From NCBI RefSeq assembly GCF_030504645.1, contig NZ_JAUKWQ010000001.1:1409402-1473401 (forward strand): a DNA stretch of 64,000 nucleotides. The letters run 5' to 3'. How positions within the stretch are numbered: position 1 is the first letter of the stretch; every line of letters starts with the position of its first letter. The DNA comes from Rhizobium oryzicola (GTDB lineage Bacteria > Pseudomonadota > Alphaproteobacteria > Rhizobiales > Rhizobiaceae). A program made the position numbers and the translations under genes. Under the pieces are notes generated by a model. That model was not told where the DNA came from, did no database searches, and worked only from the letters and a program-made list of their open reading frames with translations. Of this stretch, positions 16,201 to 26,189 are shown one piece after another.

Positions 16201-18863
16201 GTGTCCGTCTTCTTCTTTGTCTTGGCTGCGGTGGCCTTCGGCTTGGCCGCAGTTTTGGTTTTCTTGGCGGTCTTCGCCTCACCGGCATCATCCGACTTGG
16301 CGGACTTTGCCGTCTTGGTCGCCTTCGCCTTGCCCTTCGCCGCAGGGGCCTTTTCGGCCCGCTCGTTGATCAGGGCCAGCGCTTCCTCGACGGTGACGCT
16401 TTGCGGGTCCTTGCCCTTGGGCAGGGTGGCATTCACCTTGCCCCAGTTCACGTAAGGTCCATAGCGACCTTCCCTAACGGTAATCGCCCCACCTTGCGGG
16501 TGCTCGCCGAGCTCCTTCAGCGCCGCAGGCGTCGAGCGGCCACGGGCCGGACCCTTGCTCTGCTTCTCGGCCAGAACCGTGACAGCACGATTAAGGCCGA
16601 TGGTGAAGACATCCTCCACGCTTTCGAGATTCGCATAAGTGCCGTCATGCAGGATGAACGGTCCATAGCGCCCGATGCCGGCGGAAATCATCTTGCCCGT
16701 TTCCGGATGCTTGCCGATGTCACGCGGCAGGTTGATCAGCGCCAGCGCCTTCTCGTGGTCGATATCTTCGGGCTTCCAGCCGCGTGGCAGCGAGGACCGC
16801 TTGGCTTCCTTGCCGTCACCGCGTTGGATATAGGGTCCGAAACGACCGGAGCGTAGGGTGAGTTCCTCGCCGGTCATCGGATCGGTGCCGAGCGCCTTCG
16901 GTTCGTTGAGGCCGCTGGCTTCCGCTTCCGCGCCATCGCCCGAAAGCTGGCGCGTGTAGTTGCACTCCGGATAGTTGGAGCAGCCGACGAAGGCGCCATA
17001 CTTGCCAAGCTTCAGCGACAGGTTGCCGGTGCCGCACACCTGGCAGATGCGCGGATCGCTGCCATCTTCGCGCTTCGGGAAGACGAGCGGCGCCAGCGCC
17101 TCGTTCAGGGCATCCAGCACGTTCGTGACGCGCAGTTCCTTGGTGTCCTCGATCTGGGCAAAGAAATCCTGCCAGAAATCGCGCAGAACCTGTTTCCAGT
17201 TGAGCTCACCGGCGGAGATGCGGTCGAGCTTTTCCTCGAGATCGGCCGTGAAGTCGTATTCCACATACTTCGTGAAGAAGTTTTCGAGAAACGCCGTGAC
17301 AAGGCGGCCCTTGGAATGCGGCACGAGCTTGCGCTTCTCGACAACGATGTATTCGCGGTCGCTCAGCGTCTTCAATGTGGCGGCATAGGTGGACGGGCGG
17401 CCGATGCCGAGCTCTTCCATCTTCTTGATCAGCGAGGCTTCGGAATAACGTGGCGGCGGCTCGGTGAAGTGCTGGCTGGCATTCACCTTGTTCTTGTCCA
17501 GCTTCTCGCGCGCATTGATTTCCGGCAGGCGACCATCCTCGTCATCCTCGCCGGCTTCACCGTCCTCGCGGCTGTCGACATAAGCGGCCAGGAAGCCGTC
17601 GAAGCGAACCACGGAGCCGACGGCGCGCAGGCCCGCGCGATCGCCGCCGTTGACGGCTGCGATCTCGACGGTGGTGCGCTCCATTTCGGCCGAGGCCATC
17701 TGGCTGGCAATGCCGCGCTTCCAGACAAGTTCGTAGAGACGGATCTGATCCGAATCCAGGTAACGGCGCACCTTGTCGGGTGAGCGGCTGAAATCGGTCG
17801 GGCGGATTGCTTCGTGGGCTTCCTGCGCGTTCTTGGCCTTGGTGGAATAGAAGCGGGGCTTTTCCGGCAGGTAGCGATCACCGAACTGGTCACCGATCGC
17901 GCGACGGGCCGCATCGATCGCTTCCGGCGCCATCTGCACGCCATCGGTACGCATATAGGTGATGAGACCGACCGTCTCGCCGCCGATATCGATACCCTCA
18001 TAGAGCTTCTGGGCCACCTGCATGGTACGCGAGGCCGAGAAACCGAGATTGGAGGAAGCGGCCTGCTGCAGTGTCGAGGTGGTGAAGGGCGGGCCGGGAT
18101 TGCGCTTGACCGGCTTGGCTTCGACGGTATCGACCATATAGGCCGCGCCATCGAGCACCGCCTTCAGGCGGTTGGCGTCATCGCCTGTCTTGATCGCGCG
18201 GTTCTGCAGGCGCTTGCCATCCGCAGACACCAGCTTGGCTTCGAACTCGTCGCCGCGCGGCGTTTTCAGAAGCGCCGAAATGTTCCAGTATTCTTCGGAG
18301 ACGAAACGTTCGATTTCGCTTTCGCGGTCGCAGACGAGACGAAGCGCCACCGACTGCACCCGACCGGCGGAGCGGGCACCCGGCAGCTTGCGCCACAGGA
18401 CAGGTGACAGGTTGAAACCGACGAGATAGTCCAGTGCGCGGCGCGCGAGATAGGCATCGACCAGCGGCGTGTCGATATCACGCGGATTGGCCATGGCATC
18501 CAGCACGGCCTTCTTGGTGATAGCGTTGAACACCACGCGCTTGACCGGCTTGTCGCCGATGACCTTCTTCTTCTTGAGAAGATCGAGCACGTGCCAGGAA
18601 ATCGCCTCGCCCTCGCGATCCGGGTCGGTCGCGAGAAACAGTCCGTCCGAGCCCTTCACGGCGTCGGCAATATCCTTCATGCGCTTGGCTGATGCGCCAT
18701 CAACCTCCCAGGACATTTCAAAGTCCTGGTCGGGAAGCACCGATCCGTCCTTTGCAGGAAGGTCGCGAACATGGCCAAAGGAGGCGAGAACCTTATAACC
18801 CGGGCCAAGATATTTATTGATGGTCTTGGCCTTGGCCGGAGATTCTACGACAACGACATTCAT
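16197..18863 (-). CDS. topA: DNA topoisomerase I
   Basis: Type IA enzyme relaxing negative supercoils, 888 residues. TOPRIM domain: VVVESPAKAKTINKYLG and DPDREGEAISWH. Active-site tyrosine in GLITYMRTDG. A four-cysteine zinc finger (CQVCGTGNLSL to CSNYPEC) and repeats of the GRYGPY type are in the C-terminal half. The last 60 residues are a lysine/alanine-rich tail that probably binds DNA non-specifically. First gene of a minus-strand operon with rnr. Confidence 0.96.
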   Translation of the reverse strand: MNVVVVESPAKAKTINKYLGPGYKVLASFGHVRDLPAKDGSVLPDQDFEMSWEVDGASAKRMKDIADAVKGSDGLFLATDPDREGEAISWHVLDLLKKKKVIGDKPVKRVVFNAITKKAVLDAMANPRDIDTPLVDAYLARRALDYLVGFNLSPVLWRKLPGARSAGRVQSVALRLVCDRESEIERFVSEEYWNISALLKTPRGDEFEAKLVSADGKRLQNRAIKTGDDANRLKAVLDGAAYMVDTVEAKPVKRNPGPPFTTSTLQQAASSNLGFSASRTMQVAQKLYEGIDIGGETVGLITYMRTDGVQMAPEAIDAARRAIGDQFGDRYLPEKPRFYSTKAKNAQEAHEAIRPTDFSRSPDKVRRYLDSDQIRLYELVWKRGIASQMASAEMERTTVEIAAVNGGDRAGLRAVGSVVRFDGFLAAYVDSREDGEAGEDDEDGRLPEINAREKLDKNKVNASQHFTEPPPRYSEASLIKKMEELGIGRPSTYAATLKTLSDREYIVVEKRKLVPHSKGRLVTAFLENFFTKYVEYDFTADLEEKLDRISAGELNWKQVLRDFWQDFFAQIEDTKELRVTNVLDALNEALAPLVFPKREDGSDPRICQVCGTGNLSLKLGKYGAFVGCSNYPECNYTRQLSGDGAEAEASGLNEPKALGTDPMTGEELTLRSGRFGPYIQRGDGKEAKRSSLPRGWKPEDIDHEKALALINLPRDIGKHPETGKMISAGIGRYGPFILHDGTYANLESVEDVFTIGLNRAVTVLAEKQSKGPARGRSTPAALKELGEHPQGGAITVREGRYGPYVNWGKVNATLPKGKDPQSVTVEEALALINERAEKAPAAKGKAKATKTAKSAKSDDAGEAKTAKKTKTAAKPKATAAKTKKKTDT

Positions 18864-19096
18864 ATTTGTTCTCTGAAGCGTGGGGCTGCGGCAGGATTGA
18901 ACGCGGCCCTGAAATCTGACCTCCCGACATGGAGGGCGTTTTGTCTATGGTCAAGAGGGCATAGCTCAATTTGTTCTCAAGATGCAAATGCAATCAATGC
19001 GCTTGTTTGGCGCTATTGCATCTATAGATTTAGGCCTGGTGCCGCAGGAGTAGGTGCAAAAACAGGCTGCCGATTGGGCATTCGACCGCTTCGCCA
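18864..19096. other. Intergenic region between dprA and topA
   Basis: 233 bp expected to hold the topA promoter. I found no convincing LexA box, terminator hairpin or small gene in it; several TTGA-like hexamers occur on the minus strand but none has a well-spaced -10. Confidence 0.3.
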
Positions 19097-20245
19097 TCAC
19101 TCCATAGACAGCGAGACAAGTCCGCCCATGTGTCGGTGTAGGCGGCCGGCAAGGTCTAGTTCCAGCAGGACGAGATAGACCATTGCAGCTGGGAGTTCCG
19201 TGTGGCGGATCACGTCATCGACTTCAACCGGTGTCGGCCCGAGCGCCTGTGCGATGAGGGCGCGTGCATCGTCATCCGGCAGCGGCATGGAAGAGGGAGA
19301 CCGTTCCGAAGGTGGTTCTTCTGCCTGAGACATATCGAACAGATCCAGTTGGGAAATCGGGGCGAGCGCCTGCAGCACGTCATCTGCGCCTGTGGTGACG
19401 ATCGCGCCCTGCTTCAGCAATCCGTTCGTTCCGGCGCAGCGTGGATCCAGCGGTGAGCCGGGAACGGCAAACACCAGACGCCCGAAGTCAGCCGCTATGC
19501 GCGCCGTAATCAACGAACCGGACCGCTTTGCCGCCTCGATGACGACGACGCCAAGGGAAACACCGGCGATCAAGCGGTTACGGCGGGGAAAGTCGCGTGC
19601 GCGGGGCTCCCAGCCAAATGGCATTTCGCTCACCGCAATGCCGTTGCCGTGCGTCAATTCATCCAGAAGGCCAAGGTTCTCGGGCGGGTAGGGTTTGTCC
19701 AGGCCTCCCGCCAGAACGGCGATGGTACCCGTCTCAAGGCTCGCTCGGTGGGCTGCGGTATCGATGCCGCGTGCAAGACCTGAGGTGACAGAATATCCAG
19801 CGCGCCCAGCATCGCGCGCGATCATAGCCGCGAATTTCGCGCCGCTGATCGATGCATTGCGCGATCCGACAATGCCGACGGATGGCTGGCTTGTGACGGA
19901 GAGATTGCCCTTCACCGCAATCAGTGGCGGGGCCGCTTCGATCTGGCGAAGTGCAGGGGGATAATCCGGCTCACCGATGCCGACAAACCGGGCACCCATG
20001 CGGTGCGCCATATCCAATTCGCGCTCCGCATCATCCACGCTGGCGATGCGGATGGCGCGCATCGCACCACCACGAAGGGAAAGATCCGGAAGGGCGGCGA
20101 GTGCTGCCTCGGCGGTGCCGAAATGGTTGATGAGATCGCGGAAGGTGGAGGGGCCGACATTGTCGCTGCGGATCAGCCGCAGCCAGGCGATCCTCTGACG
20201 GTCCGTGAGCGCGATTCCCTTTCGACCCGCTCCGGCAACCGTCAT
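19097..20245 (-). CDS. dprA: DNA processing protein DprA
   Basis: 382 residues. DprA binds incoming single-stranded DNA and loads RecA during transformation. The Rossmann-like core shows VGIVGSRNAS, SGLARGIDTAAH and the late FPRRNRLIAG, ending in a winged-helix domain (residues about 310-375) common in proteobacterial DprA. An N-terminal SAM/HhH-like region precedes it. It begins 8 bp after plsY, in the pyrB-pyrC'-plsY-dprA unit. Confidence 0.93.
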   Translation of the reverse strand: MTVAGAGRKGIALTDRQRIAWLRLIRSDNVGPSTFRDLINHFGTAEAALAALPDLSLRGGAMRAIRIASVDDAERELDMAHRMGARFVGIGEPDYPPALRQIEAAPPLIAVKGNLSVTSQPSVGIVGSRNASISGAKFAAMIARDAGRAGYSVTSGLARGIDTAAHRASLETGTIAVLAGGLDKPYPPENLGLLDELTHGNGIAVSEMPFGWEPRARDFPRRNRLIAGVSLGVVVIEAAKRSGSLITARIAADFGRLVFAVPGSPLDPRCAGTNGLLKQGAIVTTGADDVLQALAPISQLDLFDMSQAEEPPSERSPSSMPLPDDDARALIAQALGPTPVEVDDVIRHTELPAAMVYLVLLELDLAGRLHRHMGGLVSLSME

Positions 20246-20253
20246 CTTGGTCC

Positions 20254-20871
20254 TTATCCCTTCTGGCCGATCTTGCTTTCCGTGCCGTTGATCAGCCGCT
20301 CGATGTTTGCCTTATGCTTCCAGTAGGAGATGATCGTCATGATGGCCATGGCGATTGCAACCTTTTCTGCACTAATAATCCATAATGCAACCGGAATGAC
20401 AAGCATGGCGACGAGGGCGGACAGCGAGGAATAGCGGCTGAGCTTAGCGACCGAGAGCCAGACCAGTGCAAAGACCAGCACCATGGCGGGAGCCACACCC
20501 AGTAGCGTGCCGATATAGGTCGCGACGCCCTTGCCGCCCTTGAAGCCGAGCCAGACCGGGAAGAGGTGGCCGATGAAGGCAGCAAAGCCGCCGAGGATGC
20601 CCGCTTCCGGGCCCCAAAGGGCTGCCGCCAGCACGGCTCCAGCCGTGGCCTTGAACGCGTCGAGCAGCAGGGTCGCTGCAGCAAGCTTCTTGTTGCCGGT
20701 GCGCAGCACGTTGGTGGCGCCAATATTGCCGGAACCGATCGAACGGATATCGCCGAGACCGGCAGCCTTTGTCAGAAGCAGACCGAAGGGAATGGAGCCG
20801 AGCAGGTAGCCGAGCGCCAGCGCGGCAGCCGCGATCGGCAGCGTGATTTGCCAGTGAAAGAGTTCAGTCAT
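20254..20871 (-). CDS. plsY: Glycerol-3-phosphate acyltransferase PlsY
   Basis: 205 residues, an inner-membrane enzyme that transfers the acyl group of acyl-phosphate to glycerol-3-phosphate, the first step of phospholipid synthesis. The family motifs [14 protein letters not shown] and [18 protein letters not shown] are present among about five to seven hydrophobic segments. Co-oriented between pyrC' (23 bp away) and dprA. Confidence 0.95.
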   Translation of the reverse strand: MTELFHWQITLPIAAAALALGYLLGSIPFGLLLTKAAGLGDIRSIGSGNIGATNVLRTGNKKLAAATLLLDAFKATAGAVLAAALWGPEAGILGGFAAFIGHLFPVWLGFKGGKGVATYIGTLLGVAPAMVLVFALVWLSVAKLSRYSSLSALVAMLVIPVALWIISAEKVAIAMAIMTIISYWKHKANIERLINGTESKIGQKG

Positions 20872-20894
20872 GTCCCACCCCTTGGATCATCCGC

Positions 20895-22190
20895 TCACGC
20901 CAGGTCGAAGACCGGTTTGCCGGCCACATAGGTCGCCACCGCGCGGCCGCTGAAGCGCGCATCCTCGAAGGGCGTATTCTTCGAGCGGGAAAGCAATTGC
21001 TTCGCCGAGACGATCCACGGCTCATCGAGATCGATCAGCGTGATATCGGCTTTCGCGCCCGGCTTCAGCGTGCCTGCATCCAGCCCGAAGATCTGGGCGG
21101 GCCGCGTCGACATGGCGTCGATAAGGCGCAACAGCGGCACCTGGCCGGAATGGTGCAGGCGAAGAGCCGCCGCCAGCATGGTCTCCAGTCCGATCGCACC
21201 ATCCGCGGCATCAGCGAAGGGCAGGCGCTTGGTATCAACATCCTGCGGATCATGCGAGGAGACGATGATATCGATCGTCCCGTCCGCCAGCGCGTCGACC
21301 ATGGCCTGTCGGTCATCTTCCGAGCGAAGCGGCGGCGACAGCTTGAAGAAGGTGCGATATTCGCCGATGTCGTTCTCGTTGAGCGACAGATGATTGATCG
21401 AGATGCCGCAGGTGGCTTTAGCGCCGCGCTGGCGGGCCGTGCGGATCGCCTCCGCAGATTGCGGAACGGAAATCTGGGCGGCGTGATATTTCGCGCCCGT
21501 CAGGCCAGCGATTCTCAGATCGCGCTCCAGCGGAATGATTTCCGCTTCGCGCGGCGAGCCGGAAAGACCGAGCCAGCTCGCAAGCAGCCCCTCGTTCATG
21601 ACGCCGTTGACGGCGAGATAAGGGTCACGCGTTTCCAGCGAAATGACTGCGTCGAACTCCCGTGCATAGGTCATAGCACGACGAAGCACCTGCGTGTCCG
21701 CCAGACCATGATGGCCATTGGTGAAGGCAACCGCGCCGGACAGGCGAAGCAGCCCGATCTCGGTCATCTCCTCGCCCTTCAGCCCACGGGTCAGCGCGGC
21801 TGCCGGATGCACGTTGACGACCGCCTTGTCGCGGGCCGTCTTCTTCACGAATTCGATCAGGGCGATGTCATCGAGAACCGGATCGGTATCGGGCATCATG
21901 ATGAAGCTGGTTACGCCGCCGGCTGCTGCCGCACGGCTGGCGGACTCGATCGTCTCGCGATGTTCGTTGCCGGGTTCTCCGACAAAAACCTTGGCATCGA
22001 CCAGGCCCGGTGCCGCAACGAGGCCCTGGCCATCGCGCACCTTGGCGCCTTCAGGTGTACCCTGGTTCTGCGCATCGCGACCGCTTGCCAGGATGCGGCC
22101 GTCTTCGCCGACAATAATCGTACCGACCTCGTCCAGCTGGCGCGACGGGTCGATGATGCGGACATTCTTCAGGACAAGTGGCTGTGTCAT
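20895..22190 (-). CDS. pyrC: Dihydroorotase homologue lacking metal ligands (pseudo-dihydroorotase, PyrC')
   Basis: 431 residues with the amidohydrolase fold of type I dihydroorotase, but catalytic positions are lost. The usual DxHxHxREPG start of strand 1 reads [11 protein letters not shown], without the two histidines. The usual His of the HxED motif is Glu in ISLETRDP. The TDHAPH motif carrying the catalytic Asp is SSHDPQ. It is therefore almost surely inactive. By analogy with the inactive PyrC' of Pseudomonas, it should act as structural partner of the aspartate carbamoyltransferase made by pyrB, whose stop overlaps its ATG (ATGA). A true dihydroorotase should lie elsewhere. Confidence 0.9.
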   Translation of the reverse strand: MTQPLVLKNVRIIDPSRQLDEVGTIIVGEDGRILASGRDAQNQGTPEGAKVRDGQGLVAAPGLVDAKVFVGEPGNEHRETIESASRAAAAGGVTSFIMMPDTDPVLDDIALIEFVKKTARDKAVVNVHPAAALTRGLKGEEMTEIGLLRLSGAVAFTNGHHGLADTQVLRRAMTYAREFDAVISLETRDPYLAVNGVMNEGLLASWLGLSGSPREAEIIPLERDLRIAGLTGAKYHAAQISVPQSAEAIRTARQRGAKATCGISINHLSLNENDIGEYRTFFKLSPPLRSEDDRQAMVDALADGTIDIIVSSHDPQDVDTKRLPFADAADGAIGLETMLAAALRLHHSGQVPLLRLIDAMSTRPAQIFGLDAGTLKPGAKADITLIDLDEPWIVSAKQLLSRSKNTPFEDARFSGRAVATYVAGKPVFDLA

Positions 22191-23143
22191 GCGCCAAATC
22201 CCTCACTTCTCGGGCCCTGGTTCTGGGAAACCAGCAGCGCTTCCATCACGGCCATGCGCACCGCGACACCCATTTCCACCTGGCTTTCGATCACGCTCTG
22301 CGGGCCGTCGGCGACTTCCGAGGCGATTTCCACGCCGCGGTTCATGGGGCCGGGATGCATCACAAGCGCATCTTCCTTTGCAGCCTTGAGCTTTTCCGCA
22401 TCGAGACCGTAGAAGTGGAAATATTCGCGCACCGACGGCACGAAGGCGCCGGACATGCGCTCGCGCTGCAGGCGCAGCATCATCACCACGTCCGCATCCT
22501 TCAGGCCCTCTTCCATGGAGTGGTAGACCTCTGCGCCCATCTCAGCGATGCCGGAGGGCAGGAGCGTGGAGGGGGCAACGACCCGCACGCGCGCGCCCAT
22601 GGCGTTCAGCAGCAGGATGTTGGAGCGTGCCACCCGCGAGTGCAGCACATCGCCGCAGATCGCCACGATGATGCGCGAGAGCTTCCCCTTGGCGCGGCGG
22701 ATGGTGAGTGCATCAAGCAGCGCCTGGGTCGGGTGCTCGTGCTGGCCGTCGCCTGCATTCACCACCGAGCAGGCCACCTTCTGCGCGAGCAGGGCGGCGG
22801 CACCGGCGGAGGAGTGGCGGATGACGAGAACATCCGGCCGCATGGCATTCAGCGTCATAGCCGTGTCGATCAGCGTCTCGCCCTTCTTGACCGAAGAGTT
22901 GCCGACCGACATGTTCATCACATCGGCGCCGAGACGTTTGCCCGCCAGCTCGAAGGAGGATTGCGTCCGGGTCGAGGCTTCGAAGAAGAGATTGATTTGT
23001 GTCAGGCCCCGGAGGGTCGATGTTTTCTTCTCTCTTTGACGACTAATCTTGACCGCTTCGTCGGCCTTGTCGAGAAGAAAGGTAATATCCTGCTCCGTCA
23101 GGCCCTTGATGCCGAGGAGATGGCGGTGGGGAAAGAAGACCAC
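22187..23143 (-). CDS. pyrB: Aspartate carbamoyltransferase catalytic chain
   Basis: First committed step of pyrimidine synthesis. 318 residues with carbamoyl-phosphate motif [13 protein letters not shown] and the [10 protein letters not shown] loop. I place the start at GTG 23143 because GGAGGA lies seven bases upstream and the protein then matches family length; an ATG 19 codons upstream adds sequence unlike the family. It overlaps pyrC' by four bases. It is divergent from the AidB-like gene with 124 bp between. Confidence 0.95.
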   Translation of the reverse strand: MVFFPHRHLLGIKGLTEQDITFLLDKADEAVKISRQREKKTSTLRGLTQINLFFEASTRTQSSFELAGKRLGADVMNMSVGNSSVKKGETLIDTAMTLNAMRPDVLVIRHSSAGAAALLAQKVACSVVNAGDGQHEHPTQALLDALTIRRAKGKLSRIIVAICGDVLHSRVARSNILLLNAMGARVRVVAPSTLLPSGIAEMGAEVYHSMEEGLKDADVVMMLRLQRERMSGAFVPSVREYFHFYGLDAEKLKAAKEDALVMHPGPMNRGVEIASEVADGPQSVIESQVEMGVAVRMAVMEALLVSQNQGPRSEGFGA

Positions 23144-23267
23144 GAAAATGTCCTCCGCTATGATCACGCGGTCTATAGAGACAGCAGACGGGCACGGCAA
23201 GCGGATGCTTTCGAGGAGAATCCGAGATCCCCATGCAATTTGCGAAAAATTCGATTAGAAGCATCCC

Positions 23268-24920
23268 ATGAATCAGATGACCCGGACCGACGACACCTTC
23301 AACGAGCTGAACCAGCCAAGTCTCTGGTCCGGTATCAACGCCTACCGCACAGACCCGCTGATGGTGGATCTGACGGCGGGTCTTCACCGCGTTCTGCGCG
23401 AGGAATTTGATGCGCTCGGCCGGTATGTGACTTCGCCCGAGGCGCAGGAACTGGCGCGCATGGCGAATGAAAGTCCGCCGAAGCTGCGCACCCATGGACC
23501 ACGCGGTGAGCGGCTGGATACGGTGGAATTTCACCCCGCCTGGCACGCGCTGATGCGGCGCTCCGCCGCAACTGGCCTGCATTCCTCCATCTGGGAAAAC
23601 ATTCCCGAGGCACGCAATGCGCAGCACCGCGCCCGCGCCGCCCGCTTCTATCTGACCGCGCAGCTGGAATGCGGGCATCTCTGCCCGCTGACCATGACCA
23701 GCGCATCCGTCGCGGCCATGCTGGCATCACCGCGCGTCCACAAGGACTGGGTGCCGCGGGTCCTTTCGCGCAAATATGATTCGTCCAACCGCCCGGCCTT
23801 CCAGAAGAGCGGCATCACGCTTGGCATGGGCATGACGGAAAAGCAGGGCGGCACGGATGTGCGCGCCAACCGCTCGATCGCGGAGCGGGTGGGCGAGGGG
23901 GTCTATCGCTTGTCCGGCCACAAATGGTTCATGTCGGCGCCGATGAGCGACGCCTTCATCATGCTGGCCCAGACCAGTGATGGGCTCGGCTGCTTCCTGG
24001 TGCCGCGCCTTCTGGAAGACGGAACTGCCAACGGCCTGCGCTTCCAGCGGCTGAAGGACAAGCTCGGTAACCGCTCGAACGCTTCGTCCGAAGTCGAGTT
24101 TTCCGACGCATTCGGTTATCTGCTGGGCGAGCCGGGCGGCGGCGTGCGCACCATCATGGACATGGTGACCCTGACGCGCCTTGATTGCGCGCTGGCCTCT
24201 GCCGGCATCATGCGCGCCTCGCTGGCGGAAGCCGTGCATCATTGCCGGGGCCGCAACGTTTTCGGCAAGAACCTCATAGACCAGCCGTTGATGACGCGTG
24301 TTCTGGCCGATATGGCGCTCGATGTGGCGGCCGCCACGGCACTTGCCTATCGTCTGGCAGAAGCCTTCGACAAGGCACCCAGCAGCCCGAGCGACGCAGC
24401 TTATGCCCGAGTGATGACGCCGGTCATCAAATACTGGTGCTGCAAGATTTCGCCTTCGCTGATCTATGAAGCGATGGAATGCCTGGGTGGCAATGGCTAC
24501 GTGGAAGAGCGCCCGCTTGCCCGCCATTACCGCGAGGCCCCGGTCAATGCGATATGGGAAGGCTCCGGCAACGTGATGGCGCTGGATGTACTGCGCGTTC
24601 TCTCCCGTGGACGCGACCTGTTCGATATGGTGCTGGGCGGTATCGAGAAAGATCTCGGCCCCGCCGGCCGCAAGACCACCGACGTGCTGCGCGCCGCCAT
24701 GGCGCTGGCCGAAAAGGATGAGGGGGCTGCCCGCCTGCTGGTGGAGCAGCTGGCGCTTGCAGCCGGTGCCGCCGAACTTTTCCGCCTGGGCGCAGGGAAA
24801 ATCGCCGATGCCTTCCTGGAAACGCGTCTGGCCGGTGGCTGGCGCTCGACCTACGGCATGCTCGATTCCCGCTTCGATGCCTCCTACATCGTCGATCTTC
24901 TCTACCCCGCCGTCAGCTGA
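23268..24920 (+). CDS. Acyl-CoA dehydrogenase, AidB-like
   Basis: 550 residues, the length of the AidB branch. FAD-binding core motifs are present (SGITLGMGMTEKQGGTD, LSGHKWFMSAP, LGGNGYVEE), and the start FNELNQPSLWSGINAYRTDP matches AidB proteins. E. coli AidB is induced by alkylation stress and binds DNA; family members may instead act on branched acyl-CoA. The sequence cannot tell which. Monocistronic, divergent from pyrB. Confidence 0.88.
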   Translation: MNQMTRTDDTFNELNQPSLWSGINAYRTDPLMVDLTAGLHRVLREEFDALGRYVTSPEAQELARMANESPPKLRTHGPRGERLDTVEFHPAWHALMRRSAATGLHSSIWENIPEARNAQHRARAARFYLTAQLECGHLCPLTMTSASVAAMLASPRVHKDWVPRVLSRKYDSSNRPAFQKSGITLGMGMTEKQGGTDVRANRSIAERVGEGVYRLSGHKWFMSAPMSDAFIMLAQTSDGLGCFLVPRLLEDGTANGLRFQRLKDKLGNRSNASSEVEFSDAFGYLLGEPGGGVRTIMDMVTLTRLDCALASAGIMRASLAEAVHHCRGRNVFGKNLIDQPLMTRVLADMALDVAAATALAYRLAEAFDKAPSSPSDAAYARVMTPVIKYWCCKISPSLIYEAMECLGGNGYVEERPLARHYREAPVNAIWEGSGNVMALDVLRVLSRGRDLFDMVLGGIEKDLGPAGRKTTDVLRAAMALAEKDEGAARLLVEQLALAAGAAELFRLGAGKIADAFLETRLAGGWRSTYGMLDSRFDASYIVDLLYPAVS

Positions 24921-24956
24921 TCACAGCCTCTGTTTTCCACAGTGAAGGTCACGCCG

Positions 24957-25030
24957 TTAACCATAGGGCGGGGTTTTGGTTGCTCTTGCGGCCCCAGACC
25001 CTAAGTTGGCGTTAACGAACTGTTAACCAT
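24957..25030 (+). promoter_or_regulatory. CtrA-type binding sites upstream of small membrane genes
   Basis: TTAACCAT occurs at 24957-24964 and again at 25023-25030. The second is part of a full TTAA-N7-TTAA(C) box (25012-25026), the canonical CtrA recognition pattern. The sites lie 21-94 bp before the ATG at 25051, where a CtrA-controlled promoter would be expected. Confidence 0.55.
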
Positions 25031-25050
25031 CCGGGAAGCGCTGGACGCGA

Positions 25051-25221
25051 ATGGGAAACCGAATTTCAGCCTATGCGTTGCTGCTGTCAGCCGTCGCATT
25101 CTTTTCCGTCCTGGCGATGGATATTACCGTGCCGGCGACGGTCTTGAGCATCATGGCGCTGATGCGCTGGGCAGTGCTGTCGCTGGATGATGGCATGCCC
25201 ATGCAAGGAGAGGCCGCATGA
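25051..25221 (+). CDS. Small membrane protein of unknown function
   Basis: 56 residues starting MGNRISAYALLLSAVAF, with one N-terminal hydrophobic segment and a second weaker one (PATVLSIMALMRWAVL). Its TGA overlaps the ATG of the next gene (ATGA), so the two are probably translated together. Too short for a family call. Upstream CtrA-like boxes suggest cell-cycle timing. Confidence 0.6.
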   Translation: MGNRISAYALLLSAVAFFSVLAMDITVPATVLSIMALMRWAVLSLDDGMPMQGEAA

Positions 25222-25550
25222 AGTGGTTTCTGATCCTGTGGGCAGGTCCGGTCGCTTTGCTCGGCAGTTGGTACTGGCTGTCCTACTACGACATGAGCTT
25301 CGGCTTCTTCATGCTGACGCGCCAGACGCACGATCTCGTCTTCCAGATCTATGGCAGCATTCTCGGCATTCCGCCGGAAGACCTGCCGCCCATGGTGGCC
25401 CGTGCCGTCGCCTTCGACAGCCTGATCGTGATTGGCATTCTACTTTTCAGGAAGCGGCGCGCCATTGCCGCGTGGTGGCGCAAACGTCACGCGGTATCGC
25501 CGAAGCCGGACGTTCTGGTCAGCGATACGAGCCTGTCCAGCGCGCCCTGA
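25218..25550 (+). CDS. Small membrane protein (DUF6105-like)
   Basis: 110 residues starting [20 protein letters not shown], with two hydrophobic segments (residues 3-20 and about 62-78) and a basic cytoplasmic tail. The middle part [16 protein letters not shown] resembles a conserved rhizobial family that I recall as DUF6105; the name is tentative. Preceded by AGGAGAGG and coupled to the 56-residue gene. Its last 64 bases overlap the 3' end of ruvX on the other strand. Confidence 0.72.
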   Translation: MKWFLILWAGPVALLGSWYWLSYYDMSFGFFMLTRQTHDLVFQIYGSILGIPPEDLPPMVARAVAFDSLIVIGILLFRKRRAIAAWWRKRHAVSPKPDVLVSDTSLSSAP

Positions 25551-25981
25551 AGGATGAAGCTGGCAGCCGCCGAATCGATGCGTTCGGCCCGCTTGGCGCG
25601 CGACACATCCATTTCCAGCAGCGCGCGTTCAGCCGCAACGGTGGAAAGCCGCTCGTCCCAGAAGACGAAGGGAATGTCCGTCTTTTCCGACATGCTGCGC
25701 ACGAAGGCGCGCGTCGCCTGCACGCGCGGGCCGGAGGAGCCATCCATGTTCATGGGCAGGCCAATGACGAAGGCGGCGACTTTTTCCTTCTCCGCAAAGG
25801 CCAGCAGCACTTCGGCATCCTTGCCAAACTTGACGCGCTTGATGACGGGACGGGGCGAGGCGAAGCGGCGACCGAGATCTGAAACGGCAAGCCCGATCGT
25901 CTTGGTTCCGAGATCGAGACCGGCGATGGCCTGCGAGGGGGAAAGTGCCTCGGAAAGTTCCTCGATCGTCATTATGGTCAT
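25487..25981 (-). CDS. ruvX: YqgF/RuvX family Holliday-junction resolvase-like protein
   Basis: 164 residues of RNase H fold: [18 protein letters not shown] at the start, [15 protein letters not shown] in the middle, [14 protein letters not shown] and the final acidic [11 protein letters not shown]. The family acts in pre-16S rRNA 5' maturation and was also proposed as a resolvase. Start ATG 25981 has GGAG upstream. It converges on, and overlaps by 64 bp, the small membrane protein gene. Confidence 0.92.
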   Translation of the reverse strand: MTIMTIEELSEALSPSQAIAGLDLGTKTIGLAVSDLGRRFASPRPVIKRVKFGKDAEVLLAFAEKEKVAAFVIGLPMNMDGSSGPRVQATRAFVRSMSEKTDIPFVFWDERLSTVAAERALLEMDVSRAKRAERIDSAAASFILQGALDRLVSLTRTSGFGDTA

Positions 25982-26189
25982 GCGGTCGTCATCTCCGGCT
26001 GGCAGGGATGCTCACCCTGATCTTTTCCACTGCGATGTCGCACCTATGTACGTCTAACGCAAGCAGTCACGCGCCAGTGATCCGCGAGCTATCATTTGTT
26101 GTAATAGAAGAGCTTCGTTTCAGATTCGTCCAGGCGCGTTGATAGGCGCCCTACCACCAGCATCCACTCACTCTCAGAGGAGATTTTCC

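Noticed and set aside
18864..19096. LexA box before topA or near dprA
   Set aside because: GTTC occurrences (near 18870 and 18973) lack a second half-site seven bases away.
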